Assembly: GCA_036245805.1 (NCBI GenBank)
Contig: BTRK01000003.1
Location: 12,564,464 to 12,628,463, forward strand
Reading direction: 5' to 3'
DNA from: Pristionchus mayeri
Lineage: Eukaryota; Nematoda; Chromadorea; Rhabditida; Neodiplogasteridae
DNA: 64,000 nt
Shown here one piece after another: positions 1-11,609 of the stretch. The stretch's first letter is position 1. Every line of letters starts with the position of its first letter. The position numbers and the translations under genes are program-made. The notes under the pieces were generated by a model. It was given only the letters and a program-made list of their open reading frames with translations, was not told the DNA's origin and made no database searches.

Positions 1-240
1 CAAAAACTGTGTGCTCTGTCCGAAATCCAAAAGTGCGCTCGCACTTGTCTGGCCGACCCAACCATTTCCCAAAAACCGCGGACCGATCGATTACCGTACA
101 TCTCAAAAGTCCGGTGGGGCAACTAATTTTCGTTGGAGCGACTTCATGACTTTTTCAAAAATGCAGCAATTAAATTGTTTCTTTGAGAAATAATGACCGT
201 CCTATTATTTAAAAAAATTTGAAACATATTTCATATTTTT

Positions 241-315
241 ATCATGGCCGAGTGGCTAACGCGATGGACTGACAAACACAAGGTTGGGGGTTCGATGCCC
301 GTCGCCGTCAAAACG
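241..315 (+). repeat. tRNA-Ser/Leu-like segment, SINE-like (copy 1)
   Basis: An A box (TGGCCGAGTGG, from 245) and a perfect B box (GGTTCGATGCC, from about 289) lie at tRNA spacing, and a TTTT run follows soon after. The D-arm region reads like tRNA-Ser or tRNA-Leu. The anticodon stem does not pair, the T stem is only partly paired and the acceptor ends do not match. I read it as a tRNA-derived pol III unit inside the repeat, not a working tRNA. Confidence 0.6.
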
Positions 316-1150
316 TTTTGTCACGATTCGAAAGACTGGGAGTGATGGGAAATATGTTTTTTGATTACGGTAGGTCAAAATTAGCGCTGGGTCAGATAAT
401 ATTCACTGGGTCATACATATGGCTAAAAATTTTCGCTATGAAATAACTGTATCCAAGTCATGAATCCGTCATTTTAAGCCTATAAAACATAGTTATGCAT
501 GTAGCAAAACGTAGTTCCCCGCTAGTTGCTATATTACTAGTATACCGTAAACCTTTTTGCTGTGGGTTTTGTGGGGGTGTGGGAGTGGGGGCGCTGGGAG
601 CGGCATCGGGGCAGATGTCCAGCAGACACATGTCCAGCTTTGGTCCCCACGGCATTTTTTTCAGGACGCCGAAAAATGTGCGTTTCTACAGTATCCTGAT
701 GGGACGGACTTTCTGTCCTGCGAAAACGACCTCACACACTCGCACTTTCCAAACTGCTACAGGTGGCCGTCGGCGAGACAAGACATTTCATGCGGAAAAA
801 AGACCGAGTGTATGGGCAAAGAAACGAGAAAAATGCCGAAAAGTGGTGTGTGTACGTCCGTGCGTCCGTGTGTGCGTGCACATTTTGACTTCTGCCACAA
901 AAACTACATTTGATATCTAGCTTTTTGCAGGAGTCATTATGCCTATCCGGCCCTGAGAATCAATTGACCGTCGAAAACCGGGCAAAATTTCCACCACATA
1001 GAGTGAAAATGGCGATTTTAGCGATGGAGCAACCATTATTCTTTGGAGCACATTCATGACTTTTTCAAAAACGCCGCAATTAAATTGTTTCTTTAGTGAA
1101 TCATGAACGCCCTATTATTAAAAAAATTTAGAATATAGTTTTGTATTTTT

Positions 1151-1225
1151 ATCATGGCCGAATGTGTAACGCGATGGGCTGACAAACACGAAGTTGGGGG
1201 TTCGATGCCCGTCGTCGTCAATACG
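1151..1225 (+). repeat. tRNA-Ser/Leu-like segment (copy 2)
   Basis: Second copy of the same element. The B box is intact. The A box differs (GCCGAATGTG in place of GCCGAGTGGC), so its internal promoter is probably weakened. The flanks match copy 1 for several hundred bases. Confidence 0.55.
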
Positions 1226-2322
1226 TTTTGCCACGCTTCGAAAAGCTTGGGAATGGTGGAACAAATAATTTGTGATTACGGTAGGTCAAAAATTGCAATG
1301 GGTCAGGTAATATTCGCTGGGTCATACATATGAATAACATTTTTTCACACTGAAATACTTGTACCCAAGTCATGAGATTGTTATTTTAAGCTCATAAAAA
1401 CTAAACATAGTTGCCTACTTCTGAGAGAACGTAGTTCCCCGCTAGTTGCTATATTACCAGTAACCCGTAAGCTTTTTCGTTGTGGGGTTTGTGGGGGTGT
1501 GGGAGTGGGGGCGCTGGGAGCGGCAACGGGGCACTTGCCCATTACGCACAAGTGCAGCCCAAGTCCAGTTTTGGTCCCCTCGGCAATTTTTTCAGGACAT
1601 CCGAAAAACGTGCGTGATTCTGTCTGTGTGTTCAACTGACATTATTGCGCAAAAACTGTGTGCTCTGTCCGAAATCCAAAAGTGCGCTCGCACTTGTCTG
1701 GCCGACCCAACCATTTCCCAAAAACCGCGGACCGATCGATTACCGTACATCTCAAAAGTCCGGTGGGGCAACTAATTTTCGTTGGAGCGACTTCATGACT
1801 TTTTCAAAAATGCAGCAATTAAATTGTTTCTTTGAGAAATAATGACCGTCCTATTATTTAAAAAAATTTGAAACATATTTCGTTGCTATATTACCAGTAA
1901 CCCGTAAGCTTTTTCGTTGTGGGGTTTGTGGGGGTGTGGGAGTGGGGGCGCTGGGAGCTGCAACGGGGCACTTGCCCATTACGCACAAGTGCAGCTTTGG
2001 TCCCCTCGGGAAATTTTTCAGGAGTTCCAAAAAACATGTGTCATTCCGTCTGTTCGGTACGGTAGCTACTCATTTCTTAGCTGCCAAAACTCTCGCATCA
2101 GATCCACAATCCTAGTGCCGATCGTCTTGCTTGGCGATGACAATTATTTTCTCAGAATAGCAGACCAATCGATTACCGTACTCCCCAAAAGTCAACTGGG
2201 GCAACTATTATTCCAAGTTGCGACTTCATGACTTTTTTAAAAAGGCAGCAATTAAATTGTTTCTTTGGTAAATAATGACTGTCCAAATATTTAAAAATTT
2301 TAGAATATATTTTTGTATTTTT

Positions 2323-2397
2323 ACCATGGTCGAGTGGCTAACGCGATGGACTGGCAAACACGAAGTTGGGGGTTCGATGCCCGTCGTCGTCAAAACG
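2323..2397 (+). repeat. tRNA-Ser/Leu-like segment (copy 3)
   Basis: Third copy, with A box (TGGTCGAGTGG) and B box (GGTTCGATGCC) both recognisable and a TTTT run just downstream. The downstream sequence, including a TACGGTAG-like motif and a run of GGGTCAG, is shared with the other copies. Confidence 0.55.
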
Positions 2398-2650
2398 TTT
2401 TGCCAAGCTTCGAAAAGCCTGGGAATAGTGGTAAAAATAATTTGTAATTACGGTAGTTCAGAATTAGCGTTGGGTCAGATATTTTTCGCTGTGTCAAGCA
2501 TATTACTAAGATTTTTCAAACTGAAAGGACTGTATCCAAGCCATGAGTCCGTTATTTTAAGCTCATAAAACAATAGTTGTCTTCTTCTGACATAGCGTAG
2601 TTCCCCGCTAGTTGCATACCTTACCATAAACTGAAAGCTTTTTTGGCTGG

Positions 2651-3300
2651 CGCGTTGGTTTCGAGCGAGATTTTGATAGTTTCTGTGCAATCAAAATACA
2701 AGGTCAGCAGACGAAAAAGATTTCAGAAATTTCCAGAAGAAAAATTTGTACGACCACAAATATGGTGTTGCTATGTCCGTCCGTCTACCGTAACCTGGAA
2801 GTGGCGTTGGAGCAGATGTTGTGTCAGACTCATGATTTCATCGGGAGGTCGAACCAAAACGTCAATACCGAAACCGTAAACATCAATACTATACACATGA
2901 AATTACACTATACTACAGTACTACTACAGTAACCGTAAGCTACCGTAACCCGTAGCCGTAGGTCAGACGCTGGGTCAGATTCACGATTTCGTCGGCTGAT
3001 GAATGGGAAACATCAATACTGAAATCCTACAGTAACCGAAACCTACCGTACACAGTGGCGCTGTGTCAGATGTTGTGTCAGATTTATGATTTCGTTGTTT
3101 AGTCAATTCAAAACATCGATGCCATATCCCTGCCGTAAGTTCAAGCGTTGGGTGAGACGCGGTCTGCGATCCGTGATTTTGCCGGCATTTTTGCAATAAT
3201 TATTTTTAAAATTTTCCTGGAAAACTTTCCTGCTGATATGGATGTAGTTGCCCACTAGTTCAATGTCAAATAAGACCAGCGAGAAGTAACTTTCACAGGC
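2651..3300. other. Gene-free stretch rich in TACCGTAA/TACGGTAG motifs
   Basis: No coding signal was found. CCGTAA/CTACCGTA-type motifs cluster between 2,780 and 3,060, together with repeated CAGATTTATGATTTCGT-like phrases that suggest short degenerate tandem units. Confidence 0.5.
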
Positions 3301-3401
3301 ACCTCACTAGGTTCTAGATAATCGTGTAGACAATGAGTATTGCATTACTTTAGGTACAACGATACAAAACTCCAATCGAAGGTCATAGATGAAAGACCGA
3401 C

Positions 3402-3477
3402 CTGAACTTGTTCCAGCAGTCCTCCGGGTCCTCCGTCCTTACATTCGCCACCTGCCAGCCTACGTGCGCGCAAGTTG
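3402..3477 (-). pseudogene. coq-2 exon 9 relic, copy A
   Basis: The minus strand encodes a diverged copy of coq-2 exon 9 (residues around GWQVA and EDPEDCWNKF). It has the same 76-nt length and both splice edges as the real exon at 14,322-14,397. About 90 bp of the following intron is also shared (CTCACTAGGTTCTAG phrase near 3,303). No neighbouring coq-2 exon lies close enough to make a gene, so this is an isolated duplicated exon. Confidence 0.85.
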
Positions 3478-3779
3478 CTGCAATTTTGCAATTTTAATTA
3501 TCAGGTTGATGCAAAAGTTTCTTTTTTTTTTATTTTTCAAATTTCTTCTGCCGTATGTAGACTCTCACGATTTTCTCAAAACCATGTGTTATGGTGCTGG
3601 TAGTAGAGTAATTCCATACAATTGTTTTCAAACTACGCTTCACCGTAAGAGGTTGACAATTTTCAGAAATGAAACATCCGAGATTGGCTATTTTTAACGT
3701 TTTGGGTTGGACCCTCAATTTCTTAGAACAGTGGCAGACTTGCTCTGCCCCGTAAACTGGCACAAGCGCAAGAGTTAAT

Positions 3780-5530
3780 TATTCAGAAAAGCACAATACA
3801 TCCGGAACCGAACACGCGTGGGAAGCAAGGGATGTGGGAAGCATTCCCACTAATCAGTCGATAATTTCCGCCAACATTCGAGTGAATTAGTTTCGGATTT
3901 TCCTCGGATTTTACAAGTAGATCAGAAAAGAGGTAAGATATTCATCGGGCGAAGTGGGAGCAGCTGCGAGAGAAGAACGAACATCCATGTCACCCTTAAC
4001 CATTCCTGAAAGGCATACATATTTCATAAAGCATAATAAAGCGGCATATCTGAAGATAATGCATCTCGAAGATAATGCACAGAACGTTTGTGGGGATGTA
4101 GAGAGGAAAGAGAGATTTACTGCTCAAAATTATATTTTTGTAACCAGAGTCAATACAGGCGAACGCATCACACAAGTAGCGGCTTATCAATTGCAACAAT
4201 TGTTAACAATCGGATGTGTTGAACAATTGAAGATAGCAATTCCAAGCGTGTCTTATTTTCAAAGGCACATTCGTGTTTCAGCAATTGTATGGTAGTCAAT
4301 CGGCACACAAAGAACAATCTATCGAATGAAAGCCATTCTTATTAAAACAACAAAATCTCACCCGGCTCCCCGCTGATCGTCCTACTCGGCAGCGAGAGAT
4401 GAAGTTGATTTGTAGGATTTAAAATTAATTAATTGCGAGTCTCATCGCGGCACTTATCAAAGGAAATGTATGAGACTATTGAGAACCATGTGAAACACAA
4501 AATTGGTGGGGGGTACACAACATTGTTTCTTAATTACCAACGACTATTAATCACACTATCGTATTATAATGGTGTTCCTACAAAATAATTGATAATCGCC
4601 ACTTACATTCGACTGAATCAGTTGTGTACTTCCCTAACGCAGCACGTAGATCAGAGCGGTGAGAAACTCGACGGCCTAACAAGTGTAAGTGGGAGCAGCT
4701 GCAAGAGGAACGATCGATAAATGAATATGAACGGACACTGTAATTGTTTGTATCAACCCTCACCATTCTTGATAGGAATACTTATCAAGTATAACATAGC
4801 AAAGCGGCACACCCGTATGTAATACAGCATGCGCGATGCAGTGGTGTAGAAATAGATTAGAAAATTAGAAGAAAAAAAAGATAGAGCTCGAAAAATGAGT
4901 GGGGTTCACTGAGAAGTCAATTTTGCTCTATCTATCAGTATAAGCACGATGCACTCAAAGAGGGAGCTGCAGATATACGACATGATGCAAGGTGCCCCAA
5001 AATGAAGTATGCACAACGATACTTTGGGGGAGTGCTAGGGATGCCTCAAGGTGCCCAAAACTTCTTAGAACCATTTTGGCGATTTCCGCTCCATTCCCTT
5101 GAATAGCTCGATTATCTCATGAGAGGCGTGATATGTTTGCAGCGACAGTCCAGACAGGCAACCGCTTTGCATTCATTTTCTCGCTCATCAATTCTTATAA
5201 ATTGTTTATGGGCATAAAAGTTGGATAGTTGAACAGGAAACTCAAAGCATGTCTATTTTCTAGCGCATGTTTGTGCTTCAGCACCAGTACGAGAGACAAA
5301 TGGTTCGTCGCACTACAATCGCATCGGTAGAGATGTTTGAAAATAAAAAAATAAAATAAAAATTCTCATCAGGTTCTCCGCTCGGTAGGTGCACGATTTA
5401 AACTTTTTTATTAGGTTATGAGCATCGCGCCTATCGACGGTACAAATGTGCATGAGAATATTGAAAACCATGTCAAACATAAATTGCAGTTGCACATAAA
5501 ACCGTTTCTGAATCACCAAGGATTCAACAA
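3780..5530. repeat. Two degenerate direct copies of a ~0.8-1 kb non-coding unit
   Basis: Phrases at about 3,945-4,300 (GTGGGAGCAGCTGC, the AAAGCGGCA stretch) recur at about 4,688-4,820. Phrases at 4,355-4,560 (CCGGCTCCCCGCT, GAGAACCATGTGAAACA) recur at about 5,365-5,530. Short open frames exist on both strands but none is conserved between the two copies, so I call no gene. Confidence 0.5.
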
Positions 5531-5533
5531 TCA

Positions 5534-5575
5534 ATGATTCCGCTGAGGAGAACGGCGCCAAGCCAGGTGTTACTC
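5534..5575 (-). pseudogene. coq-2 exon 10 relic, truncated
   Basis: The minus strand carries the first 42 nt of coq-2's last exon with its acceptor AG (encodes SNTWLGAVLLSGI). The similarity stops abruptly at 5,534, where the real exon goes on to the lysine-rich tail. It belongs with the relic exons at 10,098-11,598; the retrotransposon lies in what was their common intron. Confidence 0.8.
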
Positions 5576-5746
5576 CTACAGAGATCAAAGATCAATCATG
5601 AAAACTATGTGTGGCAAGAACAAATATATTTATCATTTTTCCATCGAGAAAGCACCCATTTGCCCCTTGAACTACACGGGGAGATATCGCTGGAAGAAGC
5701 CTGGTATTGCGCCGTTTCATATGAGTATCATTAAGATCTAGCGACA

Positions 5747-5774
5747 TCATCATCATCATCATCATCATCATCAT
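5747..5774. repeat. ATC/GAT triplet tail of the retrotransposon
   Basis: About nine ATC triplets on the plus strand form the 3' end of the minus-strand retrotransposon, adjacent to the proposed target duplication. Confidence 0.8.
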
Positions 5775-5906
5775 TTTTATCCAGGTCGAAAAAGAAAACA
5801 ATGGGGGTCGTACAATAAAACAACAAAGAAACGAAAGGGAAAATACATTCTTCTTCAATTCTTCATATTGGTGTAGTCCTCGCGTCGTCATCTCTTCCTC
5901 TCCACG

Positions 5907-8204
5907 CTAGGCGGGGTCTGGATGAGCAGTTCGCTCTCTCCACAAATCACGATTGAGTGCGTGTCTCTCAGTCAATCTTTTGGTTGCAAAATCCTGCCGA
6001 ATGCATCTCATCCAAGTCATTCTCGGTCTTCCAACTGGCCGTCTCCCTGGTGGTTGATATATTTGGATATTTCGGCATGGGTGATCTCGGTCCCTTCTCA
6101 TCATATGTCCGTACCATCGCAATCGCTTCTCCCTCACTTTCTCAATTATTGGCGCAATTCCGAGCTTAGCCCTAATTATTTCATTTCTCACTCGGTCTCT
6201 CATTTTTACTCGGCAAATCCACCGAGCCATCCTCATTTCCGCCACACTCAATCGTTCTTCCAGTGCCACTGTCATCGCCCAGTTCTCGCTTCCATACATC
6301 ATCGCTGGACGGATAATAGTTCTGTACGCCTTTCCTTTCAAACGCATTCTCACTCTCTTATCATGCAATATTCCTGCACATGCGTTGAATCTTGCCCAGC
6401 CACACCGAATGCAATATTCCTGCACATGCGTTGAATCTTGCCCAGCCACTTCTGTTACTAACGTCTCTTTCCGATCCACCGTTCTCATCAATCATCGATC
6501 CTAGGTACCGGAATTCATTCACTTTCTTTATCGGTTCACCATTCACATCATTCATGACTCCATTTCCTCCACCAATCACCATAAACTCCGTTTTCTTCGT
6601 ATTTAATGTGAGTCCTCCCGCCTGCAGCCGCCTCTGTATCTCGTGCACTTTACTCTCCAGTCTTGCAACATCTGTGTCAATCAAGCACAGATCATCAGCA
6701 TAAGCCAGACACCACGGTGCACTCCCCATACAGTCTCCCAGAACCGACTCGAGGACGACAATGAACAGCAAGGGGCTTAGAGCGCTTCCTTGGTGCACAC
6801 CCACTCTGATTGTAATGTCTTCTGTTGGACCGAATGGAGTTCTCACAAAGGCTGTTGCATCCTTGTACATTTCTTGAATCAGCTTCACATACAATTCCGG
6901 TACTCCCTTGTCTCGCAGGCTCCTCCATATTTGCCTTCGTGGCGTCCGATCATACGCTTTCTCTAGATCTACAAACACCGCAGCTAATCCCTGTCTGAAC
7001 TCTGTATGCCTTTCAACCAGCTGACTCAATAAAAACATTGGCTCTGAGGTGGACGAGCCGCGAACGAATCCAAATTGGGAAGGGTTGAGATCCATCAACT
7101 CCCTCAATCTTCTATCCACACATCTCTCAAGGATCTTCATCGAATAATTCCCACAGTCTCTGATATCTCCCTTCCCTTTGAATAGTGTCACAATCTCGCT
7201 CCTTCGCCATTCCTCAGGCATCTTCATATATCTCAATATTCTATTGAACAATCTGGATAGCCACCAAACTCCGGCCTCTCCTGCTGCTTTCCACGCATCG
7301 ACTGGTATTTTGTCTGGTCCATACGCTTTCCTCCAAGGGCATTTTCCAATTGCCCATCTAACTTCTTCCAAGGACCATTCCATTATCTGTCGATCTACTC
7401 TATCACCTTCTTCTAGCCGAGTTTGTGCCTTCTCTACATTCAGGAGTTCGTCAAAGTACTCTTTCCATCTCTCTCTCACTTCTTGCTCCTTTCTCAGTAC
7501 TGAATCATCTCGTGCACATACCATCTTCACCTCTGTCAAATCCTTCTTTGCTCGATCTCGACTCTTTGCAAGACGGTAGATGGCTTGTTCTCCCTCAGGT
7601 CTATCAAGCATTTAGTACAATTCATCGTACGCCTTCATCTTAGCTTCGTGAATTGCCCGTCTGCACACCAACTTCTTTCTAACGTATTCATTCTTACTTT
7701 CCGCAGTCTTCCTTCTAAACCATCTCTGGAATGCCTTTCGCTTCTCCCTGGTCGCCACCCTCACACTATCATCCTTCCAAAACCAAGACTCTTGGTCATT
7801 TCTTCGCTTCCCTTTGGTAACACCAAGGACACTTTCTGCGCATTTCAGAATGTTGCCTTTAGTCTCGAGCCAAACATCATTAATATCGATCTCATCATCT
7901 AGTGGATCAATTCCGAGTGCTCCACTAACAATTATCTCCCTTTCAAGCTCATCTTTCAAATCTTGATCTTTCAGCTTCCACCATTTCACTTTTCTTTCCA
8001 TTGTAGTCATTCCGACGTCTATCTTCATTGCTTTTCCTCGTAGCCTCACGTCACAGATCACTGGTTTATGCTGAGGGGCCGTGTCCTCAGAAGGGATTAC
8101 TTTCACATCTCGCACTCTCCATCTGTCCCCTTTCCTCATGAGAATATAATCAATCTGCGTTTTAGCACTACCAGAATAGTAGGCTGACTTTCTCTTTTCT
8201 CAAA
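5907..8204 (-). pseudogene. Reverse transcriptase part of RTE element, frameshifted
   Basis: Minus-strand frames 8,139-7,612, 7,611-6,361 and 6,491-5,907 together cover the end of the endonuclease, a basic linker and a reverse transcriptase. Visible RT landmarks are YGPDKIP, a VFVDLEKAYD motif A, HQGSALSPLLF (motif B) and the catalytic YADD box near 6,691-6,705. A roughly 48-bp tandem duplication at 6,363-6,451 shifts the frame before the C-terminal part, and the 7,611/7,612 junction has a stop. The product cannot be full length. Confidence 0.8.
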
Positions 8205-8804
8205 CAGTGTGTTCAACACAACAAGGTGGTGGTGTTGCGCGAACTCTAACAATCTGAGTCCGTCCACATTCTGTCTACCGTATCCTTTTCCACCATGCAC
8301 ACTCAGGTCACCGAAAATTTCGGGACTTCGCCCTACGTGCCCATTCCAGTCACCACCCAGGATCAAAGTCTCATCAAGCTTCACTTCATCCAATAGATCA
8401 CCAACTTTGGCAAAGAACTCTTCTTTCATTCTCTTGTCCAATCCTGTCTGGGGAGTGTATGCAGAAATTATGCAAATTACCTCTCCTTCGATATCCAATT
8501 TCACTTTGAGCAGTCGTTCATTCACCCTTTCTACTTCCACCAAACATTTGGAATATCGAGGGGATAGCACAATCGCGACTCCATTCCTCAATCCATCTCC
8601 TTCTCCGCACACAATCTGATATCCATTCACCCATCGGCTTTCATCTCCTTTCCATCGAATCTCTTGTAAACAAATCTCATCGACTCTCCTTCTCATCATC
8701 ATATCTATGACCTCCATCAACCTTCCAGAAAGAGTTCCAATATTCAACGTGCCAAATCGAGTGCACTCATCCTTTCTCAATCTCATTATCTCAGACGCAG
8801 TCAA
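8136..8804 (-). pseudogene. Apurinic-type endonuclease part of RTE element
   Basis: A minus-strand ORF shows the endonuclease/exonuclease/phosphatase fold of RTE elements: LNIGTLSGR near the start, the catalytic glutamate in CLQEIRW, SAYTPQTG, and GGDWNGHVG with the active-site Asp and Asn. The frame breaks near 8,200; the true C-terminus (SAKTQIDYIL) continues in another frame, so this is an inactivated copy. Confidence 0.8.
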
Positions 8805-8949
8805 AGTGCAGACGCTGATCTCTGATTCGATCTCCGATCCCTTTGTCTCTCTGATCGATCGCGAACAATGAGTAATTTGCGTATCTTTTGCTACGTCTCT
8901 TATCGAGGGAGCGCAAATCGCGTCGAATTATCCGTTACAACCGGTGGAT

Positions 8950-9500
8950 TTCCGTTGATCTTTGATCGTCGGTCTGATCTTTGATCTCTCTTTCTCGGCT
9001 TTTTGACCTGCCCTCGCAGATACAGGAGCGACTTTGGTTAGATCTGATCTTTGATCTCTGGCTCTCAGGCCTGGCCTTTCGCAGAACCGGACGCTACCAC
9101 GGTCTGATCTTTGAACTCTGGCCTCTCGTTTCGGGTGCTACCACGGTTAGATCTGATCTTTCGATCTTTGGCTCTCAGGCCTGGCCTCTCGCAGAACCGG
9201 GCGCTACCACGTACTGATCTTTGATCTTTGGCTCTTGGGCCTGGCCTCTCGTTCCGGGCGCTACCACGGTTAAATTTGATCTTTGATCTTTGGCTCTCAG
9301 GCCTGGCCTTTCGCAGAACCGGGCGCTACCACGGTCTGATCTTTGAACTCTGGCACTTGGGCCTGGCCTCTCGTTCCGGGTGCTACCACGGTTAGATCTG
9401 ATCTTTCGATCTTTGGCTCTCAGGCCTGGCCTCTCGCAGAACCGGGCGCTACCACGGACTGATCTTTGATCTTTGGCTCTTCGGCCGAGCCCTTCAGAAC
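8950..9500. repeat. ~59-bp minisatellite with ~240-bp higher-order period
   Basis: The phrase GCTACCACGG or a near match occurs about seven times between 9,093 and 9,457. Two monomer types alternate, one containing CTTTCGCAGAACCGG and one containing CTCTCGTTCCGGG. A block of about four monomers starting near 9,036 is repeated near 9,275, giving a higher-order repeat. Its position upstream of the endonuclease ORF suggests 5' promoter monomers of the retrotransposon. Confidence 0.75.
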
Positions 9501-9920
9501 CGAGTCTCGCTCTGGTCTGGGATCTCCTCTCCTCTCCGACTCACACTGCAAACGAGAATCGACACAAGAGGTAAAACGAGGAAAACAAGCGAGACCCAAC
9601 AACAAGCCTTGCAACACCGAGAAAAAAAAAAAGGCACCACCTCAACCGAGTATCCGAGGACCGAGCACTGCTCACGAGTAGTTGCAACCGATGGAGAAGA
9701 CTAGACGAACTAGAAGGGCCGCCCCGTTGCGTGGACTGTCGCCCCCTCTTTCCTCCCTCTCACTCGACGGAGCGCGGCGCGAACCGACCGCTCGCGACGA
9801 GGGAAAGATGGAAAGACGCGGGCGAACATTCCTTGATCAATTCTCGTGGGTGGAAAAATATAATTACGACAATTTCACTAATAATAAATACGGTCGAATT
9901 ATCACTAAAGTTGAATGAGT
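9501..9920. other. GC-rich 5' end of retrotransposon, no supported gene
   Basis: Short plus-strand frames (9,466-9,681 and 9,682-9,918) are arginine/proline rich and recall no family. I read the stretch as the untranslated 5' region of the minus-strand element. Confidence 0.4.
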
Positions 9921-10097
9921 AGATCTAAACTTCTTCGTTCCTTGAAACAGGTAATTCAATTCAACGTCGTCAAATCATACTCGCGAAATTCTGTTTCAAG
10001 GGACCATCACTAGGTTCTAGAGAATCGTGTAGACAGTAACTACTACATTCCCTTGGGTACAACAATACAAAACTCCAATCAAAGATCATGCGCCTAC

Positions 10098-11598
10098 CTG
10101 AACTTGTTCCAGCAATCCTCGGGGTCCTCCGTCCTCACAGTCGCCACCTGCCAGCCGACGTGCGCGCAAGTTGCTAAATTTTAGTTTATTTTAATTATCA
10201 TAGAAAGAATTAAATATATTCCTCCACATATTCTAACGAAATTTGAGTAACTAACACCAAGAAAATCGATGCTTCACATATATTTAATATCCGAGTTCGA
10301 AGTCGTTCAGCAATAACTCTCACAGAGCCTCATCAACAAAAAAATTGTTCCTCCATCGAGAGATGACGATGTATTGAATCAGGCATCATTTCACTTATTT
10401 CAGCTATATGAACAGGAGGCGAATTCGGTTTTCAATAACAATCAAAGAGCATGAGGAAAGCTCTGTGCCGCTAGAACGAAAATACAGATACAATTCCAAC
10501 AGTCAAATTGAAGTTTCGCGCATTCCTTAACATGGAAATGAAGCTTGCTGAGCGGTCTTCCGAGGGTTTCCATTCACAAAAATAAATTTAGTCATACGGT
10601 GAAACAACTCGCCGTATGTAAACAACATTAACTGCTCCCGAGAAAAGGTCAAATAGATTACAAACAGCATTTTGAATCGACAAAAATCATTAACTTCGCG
10701 AAGATGGTATGACTTCCCTAGCTTACTGCGCTAACTTAAAATGCTTTAAAAACTTGGCATAATATTGACACTGTCAACAACACTAATTGACAGTGATAAT
10801 TGGAGATTCGCCATTACTTAACCATGACGAAGTGGACGAATATTTAATGGGAGAAAAAAAAATTTTCACATAATACAAATATATTATTAATAACGAATAA
10901 CGAATCCGTCCATCCTCCCAGCACATTCCTCGTCCTCCCTCCGAGATGCAGCGCGGTCGAGCGCACGGCCACTCGCGCATCGTCTTTCTTGTCCTGAATG
11001 GAAAGTTGGGTTACTGCGGTAGCTTCATTTCAATTTTTCGCACAGTATTGCATACGAAAGCAAATGGTAAATTATATATGTGAGCCATGCCAGCGCATTC
11101 GCTAAATCTCTAGTCCAAAATAAAAGCATCTGAGGAATTTGTGCCCAGAAAGGACTAGGCGAGTGTGTGTTTCACAAACTTTACTAATGGAGTGAAATGG
11201 TCTAATGACTCAATTACGTTACGATGTACCTAGTGCATAAAAAAATTCAACAAAAAATCATTGAAGCATCGACAATCAAAATAAACTCAGTAATTTGATG
11301 GCATCTAGGCTCTAATCGATAATCGCTTCCTACTATAATCTACCGTACCTGATGCGCGTAGATGGTATCGTAGATGAAGGTGTGCATGCAGGTGACGGGA
11401 TAGAGAGGAAGTATCTGATTGAGATTAACGATCAATAACCGAATTACTAAGATTATAGATGTAACTATAGATGTTCGAAGATGAACTGCAAAACCATACT
11501 CTCCAGAGATCAAAGATCAACCTACAGTACCTTCCACCACTGCTCCGGCAGCATGAGATGCGCCCAGCCGATGAGTACGCCCTAGTTGAGTGTCGCGC
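10098..11598 (-). pseudogene. coq-2 partial copy B: exons 9, 7, 6 and 5, broken
   Basis: The minus strand carries exon copies at 11,598-11,531 (exon 5), 11,414-11,349 (exon 6), 10,993-10,906 (exon 7) and 10,173-10,098 (exon 9). Each has exactly the same length as in the intact gene, and intron sequence is shared. It is dead for three visible reasons: TGG became TAG in exon 5 (11,582-11,584), the exon 7 donor GT became AT (10,904-10,905), and exon 8 is missing although its flanks align with 14,570-14,700. Introns are shorter because the 1.26-kb palindrome of the intact gene is absent. Confidence 0.9.
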
Positions 11599-11609
11599 CT
11601 GAAATCAAA

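Larger units (their letters stand above)
1..2650. repeat. Tandem repeat block with three tRNA-like segments
   Basis: No gene is seen here. The block is built from diverged copies of one long unit of about 0.9-1.2 kb, each containing a tRNA-like segment (near 241, 1,151 and 2,323), an A-rich spacer and a G-rich stretch (near 560, 1,490 and 1,920). Bases 1-232 recur essentially unchanged at 1,650-1,881. Bases from 1,445 onward recur from 1,882 onward, so 1,881/1,882 is a clean junction where a second unit begins in mid-sequence and lacks its tRNA-like part. This is what unequal crossing-over between units would leave. Open frames in the G-rich part are low in complexity and I do not believe they code. 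Confidence 0.75.
5741..9920 (-). mobile_element. RTE-type non-LTR retrotransposon, decayed
   Basis: Read on the minus strand the element runs from a GC-rich 5' region with tandem repeats (about 9,500-8,950), through an apurinic-type endonuclease and a reverse transcriptase, to a 3' end made of ATG/TGA triplets (plus-strand ATC repeats at about 5,747-5,774). This domain order and simple-repeat tail fit RTE-clade elements. A possible target duplication AGATCTA lies at 5,734-5,740 and 9,921-9,927. It sits in what corresponds to coq-2 intron 9 of the relic copy: flanks on both sides match the intact intron near 14,020-14,046 and 14,131 onward. Frameshifts and an internal duplication make it non-autonomous. 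Confidence 0.8.

Noticed and set aside
495..920. 141-codon plus-strand ORF in the repeat block
   Set aside because: It overlaps a low-complexity G-rich repeat, its frame is not kept in the sister copies at 1,482 and 1,917, and it shows no domain.
3505..3530. AGGTTGATGCAAAAG, resembling the mariner-like end at 12,975
   Set aside because: No partner end lies within 2 kb and the match is short; at most a solo decayed end.
9682..9918. Arg/Pro-rich plus-strand ORF, 78 codons
   Set aside because: It lies in the 5' untranslated part of the retrotransposon and has no recognisable family.
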